Assembly (NCBI RefSeq): GCF_000442255.1 | Contig: NZ_KE557275.1 | Location: 241,914 to 305,913, forward strand | Reading direction: 5' to 3' | Source of the DNA: Salipiger mucosus DSM 16094 | GTDB lineage: Bacteria > Pseudomonadota > Alphaproteobacteria > Rhodobacterales > Rhodobacteraceae | Length of the DNA stretch: 64,000 nt | In this document: one piece after another, positions 1 through 8,413 of the stretch | Layout of the letters: each line of letters starts with the position of its first letter | How positions within the stretch are numbered: the stretch's first letter is position 1 | Notes under the pieces: generated by a model | What the model was told of the DNA's origin: nothing | The model's input: the letters and a program-made list of their open reading frames with translations, nothing else | The model's database searches: none | Made by a program: the position numbers and the translations under genes

Positions 1-1591
1 CCGCAGTTCGACCTGGCCGTCACGCAGGCGGTCAAGCGCATCGTTCACCTGACGCAAGACGGCGGTATGTCCATCGACCCGCATGCCGGAAGCCTGCTGT
101 GGTCCGATCGTCGCTGTCCGAACGCCATCGGACAAGCCCGCGGCTGGAGCATCGTGCGGCATCGTATCCGACTCCGTGTCGGCCCAAAAATGGCTCGCGG
201 CGGAAGCGACGACCACCAGCGGCTCAGAGAATCCCGCGTGCGAACCCGTTGCGACCATGACCCCGCCAGGCTCCGGCGGCGCGCTGATCGAGCGGCTTGC
301 CCCGGCCATAGGTTCTATCCTCGGACCAGGGTCGCGCGAGGACTCCCGGGCTTCCTTGAGGGTCTCTCTGTCGCGCAACTCCAAGGGTGTCTTACGTCGA
401 CCGCTTCGAAACACCTCGCTCGCCACATTCCCTGTCGAAGCAAATTGTCCATCGGCCGCCGCTCGCGTCATCTTTCGCGCAGGCACTCCATCCATTTCGG
501 CGAGACCTGCCCTGCGTGCCCTCGGGTCCTTTCCGACGTCTCCCAGCACGAGGGAAGGTTCCCGCGAATCGCCTGGTGGTCGCTGTTGTGGCAGTGAAGG
601 ATCCGACTCCGCGCGGGATGGCCCCCGCCGGAAGGCGACGAAGTTTTTGGTTCGCCCGCATTCATCGCGAGTGCGCAGAGGCTTTCCCTCGGCTCCCCCG
701 CGCGCTGGCAATTTAGCCAAATCCACGACCTCGCTTTGCCGGAAGGCATCCGGCCCAGCCAAGGCTCTGTCCGCTTCGACGGCCCGAACCGCTTCGGTGC
801 GCTTTGGGGCGAATTGTGTAGCCTTTTGCTCCGTTAAGCGCGAGTGTTGCTGCGAGGTCGTCCGCGAACCACCCGCTCCCTGCCGCATGGCGCCCGCCAA
901 TTTTCCGTGGAACTGCCCTTTGAAACGCATCGCCGCAAAAGACGCGGCCGGCGCCCGACCCGGATTGTGAATGGCGACGGAGGACGAGCCCTCTTTCACC
1001 GCCTGGGCCCATTTATCGTCTTCGGTTGCCCATTTCGGCTGCTCCGGTGCGCCGCGAAATGCCGCACGATCGCGGCGCTTCATGAGTAGGTCTCCGGGTT
1101 TGGGCGATACGGTCTCGGTTCCTTGGCTCGAGACCGGTGACCCTAGAGGCCTGCTGCCGTCCACGTTTCCAATCCTCTTGGAAGACACGTTGACGACGCC
1201 CCCCTCGGACCACTTCATCCACTTGTCCTGCGCGACCGGGACATCTGACGGACCGGAGGAAACCGCCCGCTGCCGTGTTTGCCACGCCAGTCGTTCGCCC
1301 CGCCCGGAGCCCCCCTGAGAGGCGACGTCCGACGTGTCGCTCCGGCCTGATCCCAAGGGATCTGGATCTCCCATCCCGGCCCTAGTGAAGTTCGCTCGAA
1401 CTTTGCTCCGATCCGATCCCAGGAAATCAACTTCATTGCCAAGCGCCTGGCCATGAGGCTGTGAATCTAGTCTCCGCATACGCGAACGCGAATCTCCTGC
1501 GTTTCCGACATGCCCGCCATTCACACGAAAGCCATTCCGGGCCCGGGCGATTTCAGCCGCCGACCGTACCACGATGTCTTCATATCCTTGA
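1..1591 (-). pseudogene. fliK: fliK 3' fragment (hook-length control protein), separated by an insertion and running off the left edge
   Basis: This minus-strand reading frame has no stop codon from position 1591 to the window edge, about 530 codons. Near the left edge it encodes DALDRLRDGQVELR, the run-up to the conserved FliK C-terminal core that normally continues as an LxPPELG-type segment. It is in the same frame as the 5' fliK fragment once the 575-bp insertion and one 4-bp target copy are removed. FliK is a secreted ruler that stops hook growth by switching FlhB specificity through this C-terminal domain. The fragment is polar, low in complexity and rich in Arg, Ser and Gly, as FliK linkers are. 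It has no obvious start or ribosome site of its own, so it is probably not translated. Confidence 0.8.
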
Positions 1592-2166
1592 GGAAGGTCT
1601 GAACTACGGCTTCGGCTTCGCCGACATCCGGCCATCCGGGCTGTGAAATCGGTGCGTGAGCCCGAGGCGCATTTGATTTCGCCGGATTTGGCATTGTTGA
1701 GGCCCCGAAACGGGGTCCTCGGACAGAGTCCGGCTCATGGCATCAGCTTTCTTCGTACGAGGAACAGGTTGCCGAGGGCGAACAGCGTGAAGAGTTGCGC
1801 GCGGTTCTTCGCGAGGCCACGGTAGCGGGTCTTCAGATACCCGAATTGGCGCTTGAGCACGCGGAATGGATGCTCCACCCGCGCCCGCACCATCGCGATA
1901 ATCCGATTGATGTGCTCGTCGATGGGGTCCAGCGCAGCGCCCTTCGGCCCGACCTTCGGATAATGAGGCTCGATCAGCGCCAGCAGACGCATCCAAGGCA
2001 CCACCGCGTCCATCTCCGCGAGAAACTTCTCACGCCGGGTCTGCTTCTTCTTCATCGCGTGGCGGAGACCGGGAAACGCAGGTTGCTTGGGCATCGGTGG
2101 GCATCCTTCTTCGTCTCGCCCAGTCTACCTCAACCCGGCCAAGGCGCGAGGTTTTTCAGACTCTCC
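1592..2166 (-). mobile_element. Non-autonomous IS5-family element (575 bp) inserted in fliK
   Basis: The element is bounded by imperfect 12-bp terminal inverted repeats, GGAAGGTCTGAA on the left and GGAGAGTCTGAA as the complement of the right end (10 of 12 match). It is flanked by the direct repeat TTGA at 1588-1591 and 2167-2170. IS5-family elements usually start with GGAAGG and duplicate 4 bp. A complete copy would be about 1.0-1.2 kb; this one is half that size because the middle of its transposase is missing. A GC-rich hairpin lies downstream of the transposase remnant near 1699-1720. Movement would need transposase supplied from an intact copy elsewhere. Confidence 0.8.
1735..2094 (-). 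pseudogene. Internally deleted IS5-family transposase (N- and C-terminal parts fused)
   Basis: The 119-residue product begins like an IS5-family transposase ([22 protein letters not shown] at residues 24-46) and then jumps at about residue 50 to the C-terminal part of the catalytic domain ([32 protein letters not shown]). The stretch between, normally around 200 residues and carrying the first catalytic acidic residues, is absent. The R-x3-E-x6-K signature with the last catalytic Glu remains. The frame stays open through the junction. It cannot be an active transposase. Whether the short protein is made, or can inhibit full-length copies, is unknown. Confidence 0.8.
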
Positions 2167-4182
2167 TTGAGAATCTTGAGCATCGATCACACCAGCCTGC
2201 TTTTGAACCGGATTGATGCTTTCCCCAACAGCGAACTGAAAGAACCTGCGCGGGACGCTTGCGTGCGCTCCGCCAACGCCAGGCTCTTGCCTTACGTTCT
2301 CCTTCATACCGGACTCAACCGTGGCCAGCATGCGTTGCGGCAGGTGATCGCCGCGCGATTTCCCTCCGGTATGCTGCGAGCCGGATTGCGTACCTTCAAT
2401 GCGCGCCGAACCCAGCTCCAGGTTCGGAATACTTCGATCTCGGGGAACAGGTTCCTTCATCCTTTGATCCAGCGCCACCTCGGGACGGACGAATCCGGAA
2501 TGATCTGGATACCGAGACGAGCGAAGGGAAACGTCTGGCGCGACACGGGGATCCATGGTGCGTTTCGGATAACGGTCTGACGGCAGCACTGATTTCCTTC
2601 TAGCCGAGATTCTGACTGAAATATCTCTGGACGTCTTCTCGTCAACATCACTACTCCAGTAGGATGGAAAGGACCTTGAGTGATGCGGCTGTCTGCCATC
2701 AAGCCATTTACCGGAGGCCTCGATATCTTCAGAATTTTCCATCGAGCCGGCCGTTCGCGCGGTCAAATCCGCTGGCACTTTTATTTCCGTTTTTTTCATT
2801 CCAATTCGGAAATCTTGGTCAAGTTCCGGCAGCGCGGTTACTGTTTTGACTGGAGCACGAACTTTCCTATTCATGTCACCTGGCACCTCCCTAGAGTCCC
2901 CCATAGGCTGGAATTTCCAGGCAGGATTGATTCTTCTGTCGTCCGCGTCTTGTTTCCAGCGCGCGGAAAAGGCGGTCGCAGTTTCAGCGTTCGGAATTGA
3001 CTTTACGGGCGCCATATCGGCGTCAGGCCCATCGATTCGCGACCTCACACGACCTCCGTCCTCCGCAAGGGAAAGATCACGCCCCGTAATGGGGTCCTGC
3101 GCTTCTTGCAGTGACGGGCGAGACCGAAACTGTGCTGACTCAGGCTTTCGCTCTACCAACGAAGCAGAGTCCGTTTTTCCACCTTGGGCCGCGGAATTTC
3201 TGTCTTCACTACTAATTTTGTCCGCCCACGCGCCATCCTCAGAAATCGCAAGAGCGGTCTCTGGCGCTTGAAACGATCTGGAATGGCGCGACTCGGAAGG
3301 CATCGAAGTGCCACCTTCGAACAAGGAGCGGTCTGGCGGCGATATGGCAAGAAAACCATTTCCCGCTACCTTCCCCAATGCGGCGCTCCGCCCTTCATTT
3401 CGGATGCCATGAACCTCCTTTGCCTCTTCAGGCAGCTCACTTTCCCGCAGTCCGTATGCATGGACCTCAACCGAGCGGATAATATCAACGGGAGGTTTCG
3501 ACAGATCCCCTGGATGGGTGCCCAATTGGAAAGCGCGGCCAGTTCTCTCCGGCGCAAGCTGGTTCGCAGCGGCGACGTTTCCAAAATCCGAAGGCGGGTT
3601 CAAATCTCGTTTTGGCTGCGCATCCGGCGGGAATTGAACAGAAATACCCGCCGCCTCATCGGATCGGGTCGCCCTTTCTGTCGCGTTCGGCAATGCAATT
3701 GAACCCGCTTCCAGGTCCGAAAACGATCCTTTCGCATACCCCTCGGAACCTTCCGGTCCAACAGGCATGCCGTGAGCGCCAGCACGCCTCAACGTGCGCC
3801 CCGCAACAGCATCTGGTCGTGCAGCAGGCTCTTTGGCCAAGGCTTCCGCCTCGTCTTCCCCTGCCAGGCTTTTCACATCGCTCGCGCCGAACTCGGAAGT
3901 CTCTGACGAGTTGCGCGAATCTCGACCAACCGGCGGCTGCTTGTCCGCGACGGCCGCCTCCGGCAGGTCGCGCTCCGCAAGCTCGGCCTCAGCATCATCC
4001 GCCTTAGGATCTTCTTCGGTCGGTTCTCCCTCGGACAAGGAAAAGACCGCATCTTCACCTTGCCTGCGACCTTCATTGTAGGCGCTGGCAAAATCTCGCG
4101 TCGTGACGTTCTTTTCCTGCCCGTCGCGCAACGCCGAATTCGACGTCAGAAACCCGGCCGGACCGCCCAATTTGCTCAGCAT
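2125..4182 (-). pseudogene. fliK: fliK 5' fragment (flagellar hook-length control protein), truncated by the insertion
   Basis: This frame encodes 685 residues. The last 13 or so (from GESEKPRALAG onward) come from the inserted element, so the native part ends at about residue 672. It starts at an ATG with a strong AGGAGAG ribosome site. The sequence is acidic and polar, rich in Ser, Glu, Asp and Arg with no membrane segment, typical of the divergent N-terminal and linker parts of FliK. The call rests mainly on the in-frame match to the FliK-like C-terminal fragment beyond the insertion and on the flagellar setting, opposite flgJ. The joined protein would exceed 1,200 residues, long for FliK. 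A product lacking the C-terminal switch domain should not terminate hook growth. Confidence 0.75.
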
Positions 4183-4230
4183 GATCTCTCCTGGAATTCT
4201 TCCACGGAAACGACCCTATCGCGCAGATCC

Positions 4231-4245
4231 TTACCGCTTCTTTAC
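4231..4245. promoter_or_regulatory. CtrA-like site TTAC-N7-TTAC between fliK and flgJ
   Basis: Two TTAC half-sites are separated by exactly 7 bases in the short divergent gap between fliK and flgJ. The CtrA consensus is TTAA-N7-TTAA, so 6 of 8 positions match. CtrA is the usual response regulator for flagellar genes in alphaproteobacteria. Four similar sites occur at other flagellar promoters in the window. Confidence 0.4.
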
Positions 4246-4292
4246 TCCGCACGCCTTAACTGAGGCCAGTTGAATTGAATTGGAGCGACAGC

Positions 4293-4553
4293 ATGGAGAT
4301 TTCTAGTGTGTCACGGGGTGTCGGGCCGGATCCCCTGCGCCAGGCGGCCACACGGCTCGAGACCGGATTTCTATCCGAGATGCTCAAGGCCGCCGGCCTC
4401 GGAGAGACTCCCGGCGCATTCGGCGGCGGCGCCGGGGAGGAGCAGTTCGCATCTCTTCTGCGACACGAACATGCCAAGGCGCTTGCCGCACAGGGGGGGA
4501 TCGGCCTCGCCGAATCGATCTACAACACCTTGAAGGAACAGAATGATGTCTGA
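4293..4553 (+). CDS. flgJ: Rod-binding protein, FlgJ N-terminal type
   Basis: An 86-residue protein that matches only the rod-binding domain of FlgJ: a short helical protein with LETGFLSEMLKAAGLGE and a C-terminal ESIYNTLKEQ. Alphaproteobacterial versions commonly lack the muramidase domain found in enteric FlgJ. It would act as a rod cap or assembly factor in the periplasm. The ATG at 4293 has a GGAG site 8 bases upstream; an in-frame TTG lies 18 bases earlier with no better site. Its 3' end overlaps the next gene by 11 bases, implying coupling. Confidence 0.75.
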   Translation: MEISSVSRGVGPDPLRQAATRLETGFLSEMLKAAGLGETPGAFGGGAGEEQFASLLRHEHAKALAAQGGIGLAESIYNTLKEQNDV

Positions 4554-4899
4554 TGAACGCGAACCCGTCGATGACCTGCTTCAATTGCTCGAACGTGAGC
4601 GATGCATCCTGCTCGAAGGGGCGCTTCAGGAGATCGAGCCCCTAGTCGAGGAAAAGACTCTCCTGATGGAAGAGCTGGCCCAGAGGGAGACGGTTGACGC
4701 GGAAGAACTCGGATCCCTCCAAGCGAAACTACAGCGCAACCAGGAACTCTATGACAGTGCCCTCGCGGGGGTCCGCGCTGTCGCCAAGCGACTGGACATG
4801 ATGCGAACGGCAGGCAAATCGATGAACATTTATACCGCCAATGGAGAACGCGAAATCATCGAGGGTCATGCGCAGGCCAGTATGGAGAAGCGGGCCTGA
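4543..4899 (+). CDS. FlgN-like flagellar export chaperone
   Basis: A 118-residue, strongly helical protein with heptad-like Leu spacing (LLQLLERERCILLEGAL near residues 12-29) and a second long helix over residues 60-90. Size, coiled-coil character and the place between flgJ and flagellin fit the FlgN family, cytoplasmic chaperones that deliver the hook-associated proteins FlgK and FlgL to the export gate. FlgN proteins are very divergent, so the family assignment is an inference from architecture and context. Translation is probably coupled to flgJ through the overlap. Confidence 0.6.
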   Translation: MMSDEREPVDDLLQLLERERCILLEGALQEIEPLVEEKTLLMEELAQRETVDAEELGSLQAKLQRNQELYDSALAGVRAVAKRLDMMRTAGKSMNIYTANGEREIIEGHAQASMEKRA

Positions 4900-4938
4900 C
4901 AGCATCGACTCAAATGCAATCGATCCCGCTCTCTGCGC

Positions 4939-4953
4939 TTAGCGTTCCATTAG
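4939..4953. promoter_or_regulatory. CtrA-like site TTAG-N7-TTAG upstream of flagellin
   Basis: Two TTAG half-sites 7 bases apart lie about 150 bases before the flagellin start, in a 202-base gap. The match to TTAA-N7-TTAA is 6 of 8. The gap otherwise holds a long leader ending in a TAAGGA ribosome site near 5087. The leader is consistent with FlbT-type control of flagellin mRNA, but no defined structure is claimed. Confidence 0.4.
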
Positions 4954-5101
4954 GACTCTGACGCGATGTTGAGCCCGCATCCAGTCGGATGGCGCAGCGG
5001 GCGGGGCGTCCGGACTGCATTCGTCAGAAAGACGTTCTCACAGGCCGGTCAAGGCCGCCAACTTCCGGCGCGAAGCGCCCAGCTGTAAGGACGAATATAC
5101 G

Positions 5102-6328
5102 ATGTCAAGCATCCTGACGAACAATGGCGCCATGGTGGCGCTGCAAACTCTCAAGTCGATCAACTCCGGTCTCGCCACCACTCAGAAGGAGATTTCCACC
5201 GGTAAGTCCGTGGCAAGCGCCAAGGACAATGCCGCGGTCTGGGCAATCTCGAAGGTGATGGAAGCCGACGTGAAGGGCTTCAAGGGCATCTCCGACAGCC
5301 TGAACCTCGGACAATCGACCGTCGCGGTGGCGCGCCAGGCGTCGGAAACCGTCACGGACCTGCTCACCGAAGTGAAGGGTAAGGTCGTCGCCGCGCAGGA
5401 AGAAAACGTCGACCGCGCGAAGATCCAGACGGACATCGACGCTCTGCGCAACCAGATTTCGGCCGTCGTCGGTGCGGCCCAGTTCAATGGCCTCAACCTT
5501 CTCTCGAACGACGACACAACCGCGGGATCGGGCAGCATCGACATCCTGTCGTCCCTTGATCGCTCGGCCAGTGGAGTCGGAGCCTCTGACATTACCGTCG
5601 GCAAGCAGGACCTTGGCGCAGGCGCCGCAACCGCAGGTGCGATGACGACTAACATCGGAGACGGCGGCGCCGTGGCCGATGGCGCAACCGCTGCGGCCCT
5701 CACCGTGACCGGCACGCCCGAGGCCGGCATGTCGTATCAACTTGCGTCTGGCGGTGGCATGGGGCTGTCGGCAGACGTGACCTACGTCGCGCGCGAAGGA
5801 GATACACTGCAAGACGTGACCGACCAGCTCGTGGCGCGCCTCAACTTCCAGGCGGATTCGGATGGAATCGACGTCGATTTCGCCGAGAATGCGACCACCG
5901 CCGGCCAAATCGACTTCACGAACAACACAGGCGCCTCCATCACCGTGGCCGCTGGTGACGCGACCCAGTCCGCCGATAACACGGAGAACAATGGCACCAT
6001 CGGCGGTGGCCTCGAACTTCTGGCCAGCTTCGACGTAACCACGGATGCAGGAACTGAGGCGGCGTTGGGCGCGGTCGAAGGGCTGATTCAGACCGCGATC
6101 GACTCCGCCTCCGCCTTCGGTTCGGCCCAGGGGCGGATCGAGACGCAGACGGAATTCGTCTCGGGCCTCACCGACGCTCTGAAATCCGGCATTGGCACCC
6201 TGGTAGATGCCGACATGGAAGAAGCCTCGGCACGTCTGCAAGCGCTGCAGGTTCAGCAACAGCTGGGCGTCCAGGCGCTGTCGATCGCCAACCAGGCGCC
6301 GCAGTCGCTGCTCTCGCTCTTCCGCTAA
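5102..6328 (+). CDS. fliC: Flagellin
   Basis: A 408-residue flagellin. The N-terminal D0/D1 region (residues 1-140) carries SSILTNNGAMVALQTL, EISTGKSVASAKDNAA and QFNGLNLLS; the C-terminal helices end in VQQQLGVQALSIANQAPQSL and a terminal Phe-Arg. The central region (about 145-310) is variable, Ala/Thr/Gly-rich and acidic. This is the filament subunit, exported through the flagellar type III system. It stands alone with its own upstream gap and a strong hairpin after its stop. flaF and flbT, the alphaproteobacterial flagellin regulators, follow directly. Confidence 0.95.
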   Translation: MSSILTNNGAMVALQTLKSINSGLATTQKEISTGKSVASAKDNAAVWAISKVMEADVKGFKGISDSLNLGQSTVAVARQASETVTDLLTEVKGKVVAAQEENVDRAKIQTDIDALRNQISAVVGAAQFNGLNLLSNDDTTAGSGSIDILSSLDRSASGVGASDITVGKQDLGAGAATAGAMTTNIGDGGAVADGATAAALTVTGTPEAGMSYQLASGGGMGLSADVTYVAREGDTLQDVTDQLVARLNFQADSDGIDVDFAENATTAGQIDFTNNTGASITVAAGDATQSADNTENNGTIGGGLELLASFDVTTDAGTEAALGAVEGLIQTAIDSASAFGSAQGRIETQTEFVSGLTDALKSGIGTLVDADMEEASARLQALQVQQQLGVQALSIANQAPQSLLSLFR

Positions 6329-6339
6329 GATGAGCCTCC

Positions 6340-6362
6340 GGAGGCCGGCGCTGCCGGCCTCC
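6340..6362 (+). terminator. Perfect GC-rich hairpin after flagellin, without a T tract
   Basis: A 10-bp perfect stem (GGAGGCCGGC and its complement) around a 3-base loop begins 11 bases after the flagellin stop. No run of T follows. It could be an attenuator or an mRNA 3' end stabiliser that lets flagellin message outnumber the downstream flaF-flbT message, rather than a full intrinsic terminator. Confidence 0.5.
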
Positions 6363-6408
6363 GCCCTGAGACGCACGATTGCATTTTCCAGAGTCAGAAG
6401 GTTCTGCC

Positions 6409-6786
6409 GTGAACGCCCAAACCCTGGCGCAGCGCGCCTACGCACAGAGTTCCGCAACAACGCGTACAGACCGTGCCCTAGAGTACGACCTCATTGCGCG
6501 CGTCACCCATCGCATCAAGGCCGCAGCAGAAGCTGGACCGGCGGCCTATCCCAAGCTCGTCGAGGCCTTGTACGACAACCGTCGGCTCTGGACCGCCCTT
6601 GCCGTGGATGTGGCGGATTCCGACAACGGCCTCCCGGCCGACCTGCGCTCCCGCATCTTCTTCCTGTCCGAATTCGTGCAGGCGCATACGGGAAAGGTTC
6701 TCGCCCGCAAGGCACGGCTCGCACCCCTGCTCGAAGTGAATGCCGCCATCCTGCGCGGACTGAACGGCCGGAGACATAAGAAATGA
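6409..6786 (+). CDS. flaF: Flagellar biosynthesis regulator FlaF
   Basis: A 125-residue helical protein of the FlaF family, starting NAQTLAQRAYAQ after a GTG codon. FlaF is specific to alphaproteobacteria; with FlbT it controls flagellin translation and secretion. I prefer GTG at 6409 because homologs begin near this point and an AGAAGG site sits just upstream; an ATG 30 bases earlier would lie in the flagellin hairpin leader. The 3' end overlaps flbT by 4 bases. Confidence 0.85.
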   Translation: MNAQTLAQRAYAQSSATTRTDRALEYDLIARVTHRIKAAAEAGPAAYPKLVEALYDNRRLWTALAVDVADSDNGLPADLRSRIFFLSEFVQAHTGKVLARKARLAPLLEVNAAILRGLNGRRHKK

Positions 6787-7187
6787 GTGGACTGGTGCTG
6801 AAACTCGGACCGAAAGAACGGGTCCTCATTAATGGAGCGGTGATCGAGAACGGCGATCGGCGTAGCCGGTTGTCCATAGTCACGCCGAACGCCAATATCT
6901 TGCGTCTGCGCGATGCCATCCATCCTGACGAGGCCCGAACGCCAGTACGCCGACTGTGCTATTCAGTGCAATTGATCCTGACTGGTGACGTGGCAGCAGG
7001 AAATTCTCGTTCCGAATTGCTTCGAAGCGTCGAGGAGCTCAGTCGAATTCTGACCGACCCTGACAGCCGTCGCCAATTGACCTTAGCGACCGAGGCGCTG
7101 CTAGACGGACAATACTACCAGTGCCTCAAGCATCTCAAAACCTTGATACCGCGCGAGGACCGGCTTCTTGCCGCGTCGAAGCAATGA
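6783..7187 (+). CDS. flbT: Flagellin mRNA-binding regulator FlbT
   Basis: A 134-residue FlbT protein: SGLVLKLGPKERVLINGAVI at the start, an Arg-rich middle, and GQYYQCLKHLKTLIP near the C terminus. In Caulobacter FlbT acts on the 5' leader of flagellin mRNA to couple its translation to hook completion. It overlaps flaF (ATGA) and the following gene (ATGA), so the three genes are translationally linked. Confidence 0.9.
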   Translation: MSGLVLKLGPKERVLINGAVIENGDRRSRLSIVTPNANILRLRDAIHPDEARTPVRRLCYSVQLILTGDVAAGNSRSELLRSVEELSRILTDPDSRRQLTLATEALLDGQYYQCLKHLKTLIPREDRLLAASKQ

Positions 7188-8407
7188 CCTTCACGCCGAT
7201 GATTCCGGGCACCGGCCTGATCGGCTGGCAGGTTCTGCAATCCACGATGGACGATCAGCGTCGGGCCTTCAACTCCAGTGCCGAGATCCAGCGTGCTGAT
7301 GATTATTTCCGGGAAAACATCGGCGCAGTGGACACACCCGAAGACCTGGTTAACGACAGACGGCTTCTTTCCGTTGCGCTGTCGGCCTTCGGTCTCGGCG
7401 ACAAGATCGACAGCAAGTATCTGGTGCAAAGGATTCTATCAGAGGAAGTTGACGCAGAAGGCGCTTTGGCAACCAGCCTGAACGATGGTCGCTTTACTGC
7501 CCTTGCTAATGCGTTTGACTTCGAAAAGACTACAACCTTCCGAACGCAGGAAGACGGATTTGCCGACGCCATTCTTGCATCCTACGAAGCAAACGTTCTG
7601 GCCGATCTTGAAATTGCCCTGAACGCACCTGAATATGCAGGCAATCCGGAAGCGGCCGAAATGTTTCGACAGCAGGTCGAAGCCAACATCGAAATGGAAC
7701 GCAATTATTTCGAAGAGAATATCGCCTCCGTGACCTCGCCAAAGGATCTGCTGGACGACCGTGAGCTCAAGCTAGTGACACTCAAGGCCTTCGGCCTGGA
7801 AGATCGCGCAGGCAGCGTGTCTCTTCTCGGCCGCGTTCTCGCGGAGGGCGCGGGCGACACGGACGCCTTGGCGAATGTCCTGGGAGACGAAAAGCTGATC
7901 GCCTTGGCCGACGCATTTTCTTTCGACAAGTCAGTAGCCACGTCGAAGCTCCAGGATTCCGGGTTCTCGGACAAGATCGCCGAGGAATATCGATGGAAAC
8001 GCTTCGAGGATGCGGTGACGGATGTCGATCCCGCCATAGGAGCTGCGCTTCAATTCCAGAGGTCCATCCCTGAACTCTCCGCGAGCGGTGTCAGCGAAGA
8101 CACAAAGTGGTTTAACGTGCTCGGAAGCACGACGATGCGGGACGTCTTCGAAACCGCACTGAACCTGCCAAACGGTTTCGCGCAGATCGACATCGACAAG
8201 CAGCTCGAGATGATCAAGGAAAAAGCCCAAAGCCGTTACGGCATCAAGCAATTCAGCGATCTGGAAAACGCCGGTGTGCTGAACCGGGTCATCCACGGCT
8301 ACCTGTTACAGGAGCAGCTCTCTCAGACAGCCGGCATGCGATCCCAACAGGTTGCCCTGACCCTCATGCGGTCGATTTCCGCTAGCCAAGCCCAGACACC
8401 TCGCTAG
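7184..8407 (+). CDS. DUF1217 family flagellar protein
   Basis: A 407-residue protein with internal repeats. Segments resembling ADDYFRENIGAVDTPEDLVND and RNYFEENIASVTSPKDLLDD recur (about residues 38-58 and 170-190), each followed by an AFGLGDK/AFGLEDR motif and a FTALANAF/LIALADAF motif. This is the DUF1217 pattern, found next to flagellar genes in Rhodobacterales and rhizobia. The exact role is not established. The ATG at 7184 overlaps the flbT stop (ATGA). It converges with fliI. Confidence 0.75.
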   Translation: MTFTPMIPGTGLIGWQVLQSTMDDQRRAFNSSAEIQRADDYFRENIGAVDTPEDLVNDRRLLSVALSAFGLGDKIDSKYLVQRILSEEVDAEGALATSLNDGRFTALANAFDFEKTTTFRTQEDGFADAILASYEANVLADLEIALNAPEYAGNPEAAEMFRQQVEANIEMERNYFEENIASVTSPKDLLDDRELKLVTLKAFGLEDRAGSVSLLGRVLAEGAGDTDALANVLGDEKLIALADAFSFDKSVATSKLQDSGFSDKIAEEYRWKRFEDAVTDVDPAIGAALQFQRSIPELSASGVSEDTKWFNVLGSTTMRDVFETALNLPNGFAQIDIDKQLEMIKEKAQSRYGIKQFSDLENAGVLNRVIHGYLLQEQLSQTAGMRSQQVALTLMRSISASQAQTPR

Positions 8408-8413
8408 GCGATT

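Larger units (their letters stand above)
1588..2170. repeat. 4-bp target-site duplication (TTGA) flanking the IS5-like element
   Basis: TTGA occurs directly outside both ends of the element, at 1588-1591 and 2167-2170. The element plus one copy is 579 bp, exactly 193 codons, so removing it rejoins the two fliK fragments in frame at a Gln codon (CAA on the minus strand). This supports simple insertion into a formerly intact gene. Confidence 0.75.

Noticed and set aside
83..970. Long plus-strand open frames in the first kilobase
   Set aside because: They lie opposite the stop-free minus-strand FliK frame, have no ribosome sites and no family features; GC-rich antisense frames of this sort are common.
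5105..6460. 451-codon minus-strand frame over the flagellin gene
   Set aside because: Shadow of fliC, in GC-rich codon register, with no recognisable domain.
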